Shown here: positions 54,639-62,192 of the stretch, one piece after another
How the letters are laid out: every line of letters starts with the position of its first letter
How positions within the stretch are numbered: position 1 is the first letter of the stretch
NCBI RefSeq assembly: GCF_014193585.1
Contig: NZ_BLXY01000001.1
Span: 230,033-294,032, forward strand
Length of the DNA: 64,000 nucleotides
Reading direction: 5' to 3'
Origin: Geomonas paludis
Lineage (GTDB): Bacteria > Desulfobacterota > Desulfuromonadia > Geobacterales > Geobacteraceae
Notes under the pieces: generated by a model
Told to the model about the DNA's origin: nothing
Databases searched by the model: none
What the model saw: the letters and a program-made list of their open reading frames with translations, nothing else
Program-made: the position numbers and the translations under genes

Positions 54639-55590
54639 GGACAACCTCCTTTGGTTTGATAGTGCCGGGAATAGCAACTATAGTGCCAATATAAACCGTG
54701 TAACTTGCCAGTATCATTACACTTTTTTAGCCCCACAGATTCAGTGTCCCACCTTCGAAACTAGGGCGACCATGGAAGTCGAGCACTCCCGCCTTGATTG
54801 GAATTGGTCAATGAGAAGCGTGGTGGTCAAATGGCTGAGCAGCATGGGTGTTTTCGCTCAACACACGCTGCTCTCTTCGTCTACTTTACAAGTGGAGAGA
54901 CTGGGGTACTGGGGTACTGGGGTCGCACCACTTGCGATTGATCCCCGGTCCCCGGTCATGGAGTACCAAGGATGATCTGCATCTTGAACGCGTACCCTGC
55001 GTGGTGGGGGCGATGGGGAAGTGCGGGTGCCGTGCAGTAGTGCGGTGCCGGTTCGGGTGGGTACGTTCAGAGCAAGCGGAGGCCGGAACGCGGAGTTCCG
55101 GCCCCACGCAACACTGGCCACCAGGGGTAAAGTTCCCCCTGCATCAGGGGCACGAGAGCGCGAAACTCAGACACCAAGCGTGGTTTTATTCAAGATTCAC
55201 ATGACCTGGCTTTCAGCCGGGAGCCTTCCGAGTCCTGGGATATCAGCAGCCGTACTAATGCTAAGGTGGGAGGTGCAACCTAGGAAAGAAACACAGGAAG
55301 AGAAGCATGGGCATGAAGCCCGTTTCGGAGACCCGAAGAGGGAACTTCGGTCCATCTACGGGTCAAGTGGGGGGGCTGGAAGGCCTCCGTAAACCGGATT
55401 TAATTGATTTTACAGAGGATTCCCACGATGCTCCCGGCTTGAGGCTCGGAAGTCGCAGATTCCCTCGGTTTTACTCAATTTTCGTCTTTTCTTGGCGACA
55501 GCTCGGTTTTGGTTGCAAAACGGATAAGTGTATGGTACAAGATGCGTTCTGACTTTCCGCGTAACACTTTACGCTTTCCGGAACGCGGGC
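54639..55590. other. Noncoding right arm of the island
   Basis: 952 bases without a supported gene. It contains three GGGGTACT units in tandem (54903-54926), CCCCGGTCCCCGGT (54943-54956), a GGCCGGAAC-N3-GAGTTCCGGCC hairpin near 55080-55105 and the structured stretch from 55200. The cluster of repeats beside a DUF927 helicase gene would suit a replication origin; this is inference. Confidence 0.45.
55205..55418 (+). ncRNA. Candidate structured RNA beside attR
   Basis: Four hairpins in about 210 bases: CCTGGCT/AGCCGGG (55205-55221, with a T-G pair that favours the plus strand), GGGC/GCCC (55309-55321), GACC-c-GAAG/CTTCGGTC (55330-55352) and CCTC-c-GTAAA/TTTAC-a-GAGG (55384-55418). The reading frames here have no ribosome site. 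It matches no RNA family I can name; small group II intron, omega-RNA-like and origin RNA are possible. Confidence 0.3.
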
Positions 55591-55636
55591 CTACGAATCC
55601 GTAGGTCGGGAGTTCGAATCTCTCCGAGCGCGCCAT
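55591..55636. repeat. attR of the genomic island, 46-bp direct repeat
   Basis: Perfect copy of the tRNA-Arg 3' part at 39244-39289, followed by GAGGGGTCAGG...CTGACCCC, the hairpin that originally followed this tRNA gene. Confidence 0.93.
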
Positions 55637-55684
55637 CAAAAGAGGGGTCAGGCTCTTGCTGACCCCTTGCGTTTCACAAAGTTT

Positions 55685-55761
55685 GCGCCCGTAGCTCAGC
55701 TGGATAGAGCACAAGACTACGAATCTTGGGGCCAGGAGTTCGAATCTCTTCGGGCGCGCCA
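55685..55761 (+). tRNA. tRNA-Arg (anticodon ACG), second gene
   Basis: Acceptor GCGCCCG/CGGGCGC, anticodon ACG in GACTACGAATC, CCA encoded. Before island insertion it would have stood in tandem, about 50 bases after the tRNA-Arg at 39212. The two differ in acceptor, anticodon stem and variable loop. Confidence 0.97.
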
Positions 55762-55765
55762 TTAA

Positions 55766-55803
55766 GACTAAAGGGTTAGGTGATTTCACCTAACCCTTTA
55801 GTC
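55766..55803. terminator. 38-bp perfect palindrome after the second tRNA-Arg
   Basis: Arms of 18 bases (55766-55783 and 55786-55803) begin GACTAAAGGGTTAGGTGA and leave a loop of only two bases. It probably ends tRNA transcription, although the T-run sits inside the stem and not after it. Confidence 0.6.
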
Positions 55804-55916
55804 GTTCCAAAGACAAAACCGCCAGTACCGATCCTTCCCGGCAGTGAGCCGGCCAGATGACGGGCAGGGCGAGTATCCGGCGTTGGCAGCAATCACTGGA
55901 ACTTTGCAGGTAACAG

Positions 55917-57341
55917 ATGACGTTTACCTCGCTACATTTCGCTTTTTTCCTCCCTCTTTGCTACCTGGTTTTTTCTTTCAGCGCCGATCGTTGGCGCTGG
56001 CTGGTGCTTCTTGTCGCCAGCTATCTCTTTTACGCCTCTTTCAACGCCCCTTATCTGCCGGCAGTCCTCGTCGCCGTGACCTGTATAAGTTACGCCTGCG
56101 GGCTGCGCATCGCCGCGCATCGCGAAGAAGCCGACCGGAAGCGGTGGCTCCAGCTTGGCGTGATCGGTTGTGTCGCAGTACTCGCCCTTCTGAAATATCT
56201 GCCCGCCCTCGCATCCGCAAGCACCTTCCTGCCCGGCTTGGGCGCTACCTCGTCGGTAACCCTCGTCACTATCGGAGTCTCCTATTTCTGCTTCCAGGCG
56301 ATCTCGTACCTGGCAGACGTTTACCTCGAGGTTGAAGAACCTGAACATCATTTCGGCTACTTCGCCCTGTACCTGGCGTTCTTTCCCAAACTGCTGCAGG
56401 GTCCTATCGAGCGAGCCGCAGATCTGCTCCCTCAGCTGAAACGCCCGTACCAGTTTGATTACCATGCCGTGCGTTCCGGGATGCTCCTGTTCACGTGGGG
56501 GCTGTTCAAGAAAGTCGCGGTAGCGGACCGCTTCGCGCTCTATGCCGACCAGGTGTACAACCATGTCCACGACTACACCGGTCTGCCACTGCTGCTGGCC
56601 ACCTATGCCTATGCCTTCCAGATCTTCTTCGATTTCTCCGCCTACACCGATATGGCGCGCGGGGTGGGCCGCATGTTCGGCATCACCTTGACCGAAAACT
56701 TCAACAGTCCCTACCTGGCGACGTCGATTGCCGATTTCTGGAGGAGGTGGCATATCTCCTTCTCGCGCTGGATCCTGGACTACATATTCAAGCCGTTACA
56801 GATGGAGTGGCGCAGTCTGGGCAAAGCCGGTGCCGCGCTGGCCTTGCTGGTTACCTTCCTGGTCTCAGGGCTCTGGCACGGCGCGACATGGGGGTTTGTG
56901 GTCTGGGGCGGTCTCCATGGACTCTATCTCGCGGCATCCGTCTACTACCAGCCTTATCAAAAGAGGTTGCACAGGTGGTTGCGGCTTGACACGAGCATCT
57001 GGTGGCGCTGCTGCCGGATACTGGCCACCTTCAACCTGGTTTGCTTTGCCTGGATCTTTTTCAGGGCGAAAACGCTCGGGGATGCCTTCCACGTGGTCCG
57101 CAACCTGGGTTGGTCGGGTGAGTTACTTATCCTGGAAAAAGGGTTTTTCGAGGCGGCTGTCCTGATGGTCGCCTTACTGGTTCTCGCCATTATCAGGGTG
57201 AGCGGTCAGCCATCGGATATGGTCGAGTCCTTTTTGAGGAAACCCTACTGGATCCGCTGGCCCGGATACGTGATGCTGTTGGTATGCCTGTTCCTCTTCA
57301 AGAGTGAAGGAGCACCGGCCTTTGTCTATTTCCAGTTTTGA
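55917..57341 (+). CDS. MBOAT-family O-acyltransferase (AlgI-like)
   Basis: 474 aa with about ten membrane helices. MBOAT signatures: YLAFFPKLLQGPIERAADLLPQ, FFDFSAYTDMARG, NFNSPYLATSIADFWRRWHISFSRWI and the catalytic His in VSGLWHGATWGF. AlgI/PatA-type enzymes pass acyl groups through the membrane for transfer to polysaccharides. The following gene encodes an SGNH-like protein, the usual partner that completes the transfer. The polymer is unknown; no alginate genes are near. Confidence 0.93.
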   Translation: MTFTSLHFAFFLPLCYLVFSFSADRWRWLVLLVASYLFYASFNAPYLPAVLVAVTCISYACGLRIAAHREEADRKRWLQLGVIGCVAVLALLKYLPALASASTFLPGLGATSSVTLVTIGVSYFCFQAISYLADVYLEVEEPEHHFGYFALYLAFFPKLLQGPIERAADLLPQLKRPYQFDYHAVRSGMLLFTWGLFKKVAVADRFALYADQVYNHVHDYTGLPLLLATYAYAFQIFFDFSAYTDMARGVGRMFGITLTENFNSPYLATSIADFWRRWHISFSRWILDYIFKPLQMEWRSLGKAGAALALLVTFLVSGLWHGATWGFVVWGGLHGLYLAASVYYQPYQKRLHRWLRLDTSIWWRCCRILATFNLVCFAWIFFRAKTLGDAFHVVRNLGWSGELLILEKGFFEAAVLMVALLVLAIIRVSGQPSDMVESFLRKPYWIRWPGYVMLLVCLFLFKSEGAPAFVYFQF

Positions 57342-57360
57342 AGGATAGGTCTTACCCACT

Positions 57361-58398
57361 ATGACTGATTGGTCCAGCCGCCTCACACTGCTATGGAAGT
57401 CATGCCTTGTCACGCTTTTGGCGTGCATGAGCGTCTATTTCGGCGGGGAACTCTTCGCAGAGCATGCCGCCTGGCGGCAGCATATGGATCCGAGAAAGAG
57501 AATGGCCTGGGATGGGAAATACGACGGTTCCAGGTACGTGCTCATCGGTGATTCCGCGTTCTGTTCCTACTACGTGGATCGGCCGGAAAAAACGATATGG
57601 GCGAGATTGCAGGAGGCAGTCGGCGAGAAGGTGTATCCGGGAGCCCTGGATGGGAGTAAGCCTGCCGACTTCTTGAGACAGGGTGATCTCATCTCCTCAT
57701 CATGGTCCCCAGGCACCACTGTATTTCTCAACATCATTCCGACCAGGTTCGTGCAGTCCGCCTTGCCTGAACCGCATGATGGCAACTACGGGCCTGTCTT
57801 TGAACGGATGGTACCTCCCGGAAAAGAGCAGCGAGTCGACCTCCAATATCTGCACAATATGTTGAGCTTTTACTTGGGAAAGCTGAGTTTCTTTTTCAGA
57901 GAGGAAACAGCACTTAAAGCGACCGTTGACGCCGTTCACGAGCAGCCGGCATTTTTCAAGACAGGCAACCTCTACAACAGGAACTGGGCAACCGAATCAG
58001 ACGGCTTCGCACTCAACCGCTTTAAGACTTTCGAGACTAACGTGATCCTCGCCAGAGGGCATAAGTCCCTGGAGTGGATTGGTGGGCTAAGAGATCGGCT
58101 TTCGCGCGGGGGGATGAAGTTGGTGGTGGTTCTGACTCCCTGCAACAGGCCCCTGGTAAGGAGCTTTGCCAAGGACAAGTCGGCTGATGCCATCTTGGGT
58201 TACCTGGACCAGGTCCATGAAGCCACTGCCAACTACCTCGCCCATAACGATATTGACTACATCGACTTGTACTCAGCGGCAGGCGCCGATGATTTCGCGG
58301 ATATGCTGCACACCAATGAGCGGGGAGACGAAGTAATAGCAAAGGAGTTGGCGAGGTGGATAAAGGATAACCGGGGCAGTCGTGCCCAACTGAACTGA
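57361..58398 (+). CDS. Membrane-anchored SGNH-like acyltransferase/esterase partner of the MBOAT protein
   Basis: 345 aa with an N-terminal membrane anchor (about 8-32). The nucleophile block is YVLIGDSAFCSYY (GDS at about 61) and the C-terminal D-x2-H block is DMLHTNERGDEVIAKEL. Like DltD or AlgJ/AlgX it likely receives acyl groups carried by the MBOAT protein, 19 bases upstream, and attaches them to an exported polymer. Assignment rests on motifs and pairing. Confidence 0.75.
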   Translation: MTDWSSRLTLLWKSCLVTLLACMSVYFGGELFAEHAAWRQHMDPRKRMAWDGKYDGSRYVLIGDSAFCSYYVDRPEKTIWARLQEAVGEKVYPGALDGSKPADFLRQGDLISSSWSPGTTVFLNIIPTRFVQSALPEPHDGNYGPVFERMVPPGKEQRVDLQYLHNMLSFYLGKLSFFFREETALKATVDAVHEQPAFFKTGNLYNRNWATESDGFALNRFKTFETNVILARGHKSLEWIGGLRDRLSRGGMKLVVVLTPCNRPLVRSFAKDKSADAILGYLDQVHEATANYLAHNDIDYIDLYSAAGADDFADMLHTNERGDEVIAKELARWIKDNRGSRAQLN

Positions 58399-58416
58399 CG
58401 CTGGAGCGGCATCACG

Positions 58417-58452
58417 AAAAAGACCGAGGCTTGCAGCCTCGGTCTTTTTTTT
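58417..58452 (+). terminator. Rho-independent terminator
   Basis: AAAAAGACCGAGGC / GCCTCGGTCTTTTT stem with a five-base loop and a run of eight or more T, after the SGNH gene. Confidence 0.95.
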
Positions 58453-58479
58453 ATGGTTCTCTTCTAAATCCCCCCTGTC

Positions 58480-58612
58480 CCCTTCGCAAACGTTCCTCCG
58501 AGAATTCCGCGGAGGACTGCTTTTGGTCCCCCCTCCCCTTGCGGGAGGGGGAGATTAGCCTCGGACATTGCCCCGGAGTTCCCGGATGAGCCTTCGCAAA
58601 AGGGGGGGCGCT
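58480..58612. repeat. About 120-bp dispersed repeat, copy 1
   Basis: Includes GAGAATTCCGCGGAGG, GGTCCCCCCTCCCCTTGCGG and CCCGGATGAG; ends carry inverted CCCCTTCGCAAA / TTCGCAAAAGGGGG. Copy 2 is at 59886-60010 in the same direction. Confidence 0.8.
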
Positions 58613-58618
58613 GGGCAG

Positions 58619-59257
58619 TTACTGCAGTTCTTTGGCCACTGCGGCGTCGTTGAGCAGCAGTTCGAGTTTCTTCTTGTACGCTGCCGGAACGGCTTCCTTG
58701 GCGTGTCCGGGCGGGTTCATGAAGCTGCCGCCGAGGTCGTCTTCCCCTTTCAACTGCTTCTCGGCGAGGACGGCACCCTCCCGGTCCATCTCGGTGAGCT
58801 GCACGTCGTAATTGAGGCCGGTGTTGGTGTAGGTGCTGGACATCCATTCCCGGATGACGAGCAGCATGAGCCGGTCGGCGCTGGCCCCCTTCAGTTTGTC
58901 CTTCACCTGCGCATCGGCCTCGTTGGTCGGCACGGTGACCGGCGTACAGGAGAACCCTTTCTTCTTGAGTGACCCGCAGATCACCAGGGACATGTCCTCT
59001 GCCAGCGGCTTTCCGCTTGCCGTGGTCACGTTGAACGGGTTGCCGAATCCACCGCGCAGGTTGCCGACGTAGTTGGGCTCCTTCTCCGCCGAGACGACGT
59101 ACGGGCGTCTGTCGACCGCGGCGACCGCTACCGACTTGCCGCCGGAAGCATCCACGTGGAGGGTCGTGTCGTGGTAACGGTAGCTCTGCCCGACGGCGCA
59201 ACCACTCACAGCGATGGACAGCGCAAGCAAGGAAACTTTGCCCAGTACCTTCATCAT
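58619..59257 (-). CDS. Lipoprotein of unknown function
   Basis: 212 aa from the first of two ATGs, after AAGGAGAGAGAC. Lipoprotein signal with lipobox VSGC. The middle VDRRPYVVSAEKEPNYVGNLRGGFGNPFNVTTASGKPLAEDM and the later VIREWMSSTYTNTGLNYDVQL recall lipoproteins that carry YajG-like domains, but I do not assign one. Two copies of a 120-bp repeat bracket it together with the broken ankyrin gene. Confidence 0.75.
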   Translation of the reverse strand: MMKVLGKVSLLALSIAVSGCAVGQSYRYHDTTLHVDASGGKSVAVAAVDRRPYVVSAEKEPNYVGNLRGGFGNPFNVTTASGKPLAEDMSLVICGSLKKKGFSCTPVTVPTNEADAQVKDKLKGASADRLMLLVIREWMSSTYTNTGLNYDVQLTEMDREGAVLAEKQLKGEDDLGGSFMNPPGHAKEAVPAAYKKKLELLLNDAAVAKELQ

Positions 59258-59350
59258 GTCTCTCTCCTTATCCGAGCTCCGGGGTAGTTGCCGGCGGGGG
59301 CGGAGCTTTGGCCCCAACCGGCCGGCGGGCATGGCCGCGCTGCCAAAGGG

Positions 59351-59803
59351 CTACTTCTTGTGCTTCAAGAGCTCGGCGACCTTATCGAACTGGTACTCCT
59401 CGGCATAGTCCAGCGCTCTTTTGCCTCTTCTGTCCACCACCGACGAGTCTGCCTTCTTGGCCAGCAGTGCCTTGACCGCATCGTAGCGGCCGTAGGAAGC
59501 GGCCAGTATCAGGGGGGTGGTTCCCGGCAGGTAGTTGCCGTAGGTCTCGGTAGTTTTGACGTTGGGATCGGCGCCGTTGGCCAGCAGCCACTCGGTGACG
59601 GGGAAGTTGCCGTAGTAGACCGCCCACAAAAGCGGGGTCCAGCCCCACTTGTCGATGGCGTTGACGTCCTGTCCTTTGCGTGCGAACTCCTACACTGCCT
59701 GCAGGTCGCCGTCCACTGCCGCGCGAGACATGCCGCCCCCGGCGCAGCCGAACTGGGACAGCGCCATCATGATCAGAACTGCCAAAATCACCAGTCGTTT
59801 CAT
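59351..59803 (-). pseudogene. Ankyrin-repeat lipoprotein gene with an in-frame amber codon
   Basis: A 150-codon frame from the ATG at 59803 (strong AGGAGG before it) to 59351 has a single TAG at codon 38 (59690-59692). Codons 1-37 give a lipoprotein signal with C20 and the start of the first repeat. After the TAG, in the same frame, come three ankyrin units (DKWGWTPLLWAVYYGNFPVTEWLLANGADP, then TTPLILAASYGRYDAVKALLAKKAD and GKRALDYAEEYQFDKVAELL). A CAG or AAG to TAG change is the simplest cause. Downstream internal starts could still make the repeats without the signal. Confidence 0.85.
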
Positions 59804-59885
59804 ATCCCCTCCTAGGTCTTAAGGATTTCAAATCGAGGATATTAACATCTCGCCTGGCCAAATCAATGAAAATATTAACCGAAGC

Positions 59886-60010
59886 GGGTGCGTGTCCCCT
59901 CTGTAATGGTTCTGCAGAGAATTCCGGGGAGGGCTGCTTTTGGTCCCCCCTCCCCTTGCGGGAGGGGGGATCAGCCTCGGACATTTCCCGAAATTCCCGG
60001 ATGAACCGCT
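59886..60010. repeat. About 120-bp dispersed repeat, copy 2
   Basis: Same series of blocks as 58480-58612 (GAGAATTCCGGGGAGGG, GGTCCCCCCTCCCCTTGCGG, CCCGGATGA), 1.4 kb apart in direct orientation. Confidence 0.8.
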
Positions 60011-60146
60011 GTAATCCCGGATCTGCACCGGCGCCGCAAATGAACGGTTTCCCTAGCGGCGCCGGATGTGCTATAGAAAATCGCCTACTTTGCAGCCGCA
60101 ACAGGATCCCAGGCGGACGGGACAATCTCCGAAAGAGTCTAACCAG

Positions 60147-61085
60147 ATGAAGGAAGCCACTGCCCAAAAAGTGAAAAAGTGGAGCAGCAAGAGCATCGGC
60201 TCCCGCTTCCAGCACTGGATCTTCTATTCCTTGATCCGGCTGGGTGGACGGGGCGCGGCGTACCTGCTCCTGCGCTGCGTGGTGTTCTACTACGTGCTCT
60301 TTTCCCCGGCGGTGCGCCGCCGCTGTTTCCCCTACCTCTCGCGTCGCTTTCCGCAGCGGCAAGGGCTTGCCCGCCTCGTCGACTGCTACCGCCTGAGCCT
60401 CGGCATCGGCGAGGTCCTGGTGGACCGGGCCGCCCTCGGCATCCTCGGCACCGGGGGGATCACCGTCGACCAGGTCGATCTGGCGCGTCTCGAGGAACTG
60501 GTCGGGCAGGGCAAGGGGCTGATCCTGGTCACCTCGCACGTCGGTTCCTGGCAGGGGGCGATGGCGGTGCTGAAGTTCCTGGCCACGCCGGTCAATCTCC
60601 TTATTCATCGCCAGGAGGGGGACCTGGACCGTCACTTCTTCGAGCACGGCGGCGAGAACCCGTTCCGCATCATCGATCCCGCCGGCTACCTCGGGGGGAC
60701 GCTGGAGATGATGGGAGCGCTCAAGAAGGGAGAGATCGTCTGCATCATGGGTGACCGGGCCATGGGGAGCGAAAGCGGGACCATAAAAGAGCGCTTCCTC
60801 GGCGGGGAGGTCGCCTTTCCTTACAGCCCCTACAAGCTGGCCGCGGCGACCGGCGCACCCGTTGCCTTCATCTTCCCCACCAAGGTGAACGCCACCCGTT
60901 ACGCCCTGAACCTCGCCAGGGTGCTGAGCGTGCCGCACCTCGGCGGCCGGTCGGGAGAGCCGTACCGCCCCTTCGTGAAGGAGTACGTGGCGGAGCTAGA
61001 GCGCTTCACCGTGCAGCACCCCTACCAGTTTTTCAACTTCTTCGACATGTGGGAGGACGGCGCCGAGACAACGGGAAAGGGATAG
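60147..61085 (+). CDS. LpxL/HtrB-like lysophospholipid acyltransferase
   Basis: 312 aa from the ATG at 60147; the upstream part of the frame lacks a ribosome site and crosses noncoding sequence. One membrane helix near residues 30-60. The LPLAT active-site block reads TSHVGSWQGAM, so the usual acidic residue of H-x4-(D/E) is Gln. IMGDRAMGSESGTI and AFPYSPYKLAAATGAPV follow the family pattern. Relatives in aryl-polyene-type and glycolipid clusters sit next to family 2 glycosyltransferases, as here. Substrate unknown. Confidence 0.82.
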   Translation: MKEATAQKVKKWSSKSIGSRFQHWIFYSLIRLGGRGAAYLLLRCVVFYYVLFSPAVRRRCFPYLSRRFPQRQGLARLVDCYRLSLGIGEVLVDRAALGILGTGGITVDQVDLARLEELVGQGKGLILVTSHVGSWQGAMAVLKFLATPVNLLIHRQEGDLDRHFFEHGGENPFRIIDPAGYLGGTLEMMGALKKGEIVCIMGDRAMGSESGTIKERFLGGEVAFPYSPYKLAAATGAPVAFIFPTKVNATRYALNLARVLSVPHLGGRSGEPYRPFVKEYVAELERFTVQHPYQFFNFFDMWEDGAETTGKG

Positions 61086-61205
61086 CAGAGCCGGGCGCGC
61101 CACGTTGACATCACCGGGTGACGTGGAAAGCTAGTAGCTGCCGCAAATTCCACCGTTTCCGGCCGACGCCTGCTCCCTGGCGGCCGGTGCCCAAAGGCCA
61201 CGCGC

Positions 61206-62117
61206 ATGCCGGCTGCCGCGACACCACGCCCCCCGACGCCCTGCCACCGTTACCGGCCGCGCTCCCACCGCTTCCGTCCCCGATACCTCCTCTTCGTCTG
61301 TACCCTGCTCTCCCTGGTGGGTTGCGCCATCCTGAACCGTTACATCCTGGTGCCCAAGCAGAACCTGACCGCGACCCCGGCGCAGTATCGCATCCCGTAC
61401 CAGGAGGTGTGGTTCAAGACCCGCGACGGCGTCGAGTTGAACGGCTGGTTCCTGCCGGGGGCGCCGGGACGGCCGCTGGTGCTCCTGTTCCACGGCAACG
61501 CCGGCAACCTCTCCGACAACCTGGGTTGCCTGAGGCTTTTGCACAGTAGCGGGCTGCCCCTGTTCATCTTCGACTACCGCGGGTTCGGCAGAAGCAACGG
61601 CGAGGCGTTCAAGGAAAGCGACTTCTACCGGGACGCGCGCGGCGCACTCGCCTACCTGGGCAGGCAGGGGTGGAGCCGTGACCGCATCATCTTCTTCGGG
61701 CAGTCACTGGGCGCCGCGGTGGCGCTGCAGATGGCGCTGGAGGGGAAGCCTGCCGGGCTGGTCATGGAAGGGTCCTTCACCTCCATGGAAGACATGGTGA
61801 AGCATGTCTCGCGGCTGGCCTACTTCACCGTCGGGTGGTGGGGAGTCAGGCTTTCCTTCGACAACTTCCACAAGATCGCCAGGGCGGGCGTGCCACTTTT
61901 GCTGATTCACGGCGACCGCGACCCGGTGACCCCGGTGGAGATGTCGCGGCGCCTGTACCTCCGTGCGGCAGCACCCAAGATGCTGCATATCATCACAGGC
62001 GGCGGCCACTGCGACGCCTACGAAGTCGCCCCGGCTTCCTACCTCGCCGTCTGGCAGAGCTACCTCCTGGCCCTACCGGCCGCAGCGACCGCGGCGGCGC
62101 CCTCACCCCGCTCCTGA
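61206..62117 (+). CDS. Alpha/beta hydrolase, BEM46-like, membrane-tethered
   Basis: 303 aa. The first 25 residues are Pro/Arg-rich and may be non-coding; a later start in the same frame near the hydrophobic segment (YLLFVCTLLSLVGC) is possible, and that segment looks like a lipoprotein signal. Catalytic triad: Ser in FGQSLGAA, Asp in HGDRDPVTP, His in GGGHCDAY; oxyanion motif HGNAGN. Hydrolase of unknown ester or amide substrate, probably in the envelope. Confidence 0.85.
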   Translation: MPAAATPRPPTPCHRYRPRSHRFRPRYLLFVCTLLSLVGCAILNRYILVPKQNLTATPAQYRIPYQEVWFKTRDGVELNGWFLPGAPGRPLVLLFHGNAGNLSDNLGCLRLLHSSGLPLFIFDYRGFGRSNGEAFKESDFYRDARGALAYLGRQGWSRDRIIFFGQSLGAAVALQMALEGKPAGLVMEGSFTSMEDMVKHVSRLAYFTVGWWGVRLSFDNFHKIARAGVPLLLIHGDRDPVTPVEMSRRLYLRAAAPKMLHIITGGGHCDAYEVAPASYLAVWQSYLLALPAAATAAAPSPRS

Positions 62118-62192
62118 CCCGTTTGACTTTGCCGCGCTTTTCCGTCATCATGCCTTGCCGATTCGACCCCACCCAGGCCAAGGATCCGTTTC

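Noticed and set aside
55475-55789. Minus-strand open frame with ARPKRFELLAPRF-type sequence
   Set aside because: It is the antisense of the attR tRNA fragment and the tRNA-Arg at 55685. This peptide is a well-known false gene call over tRNAs. Similar frames at 39009-39308 and 38457-38927 are antisense to tRNA-Arg and tRNA-Ser.
59690-59692. TAG as pyrrolysine or programmed readthrough
   Set aside because: No pyl genes or readthrough context are visible in the window; a nonsense mutation is simpler, though resequencing should decide.
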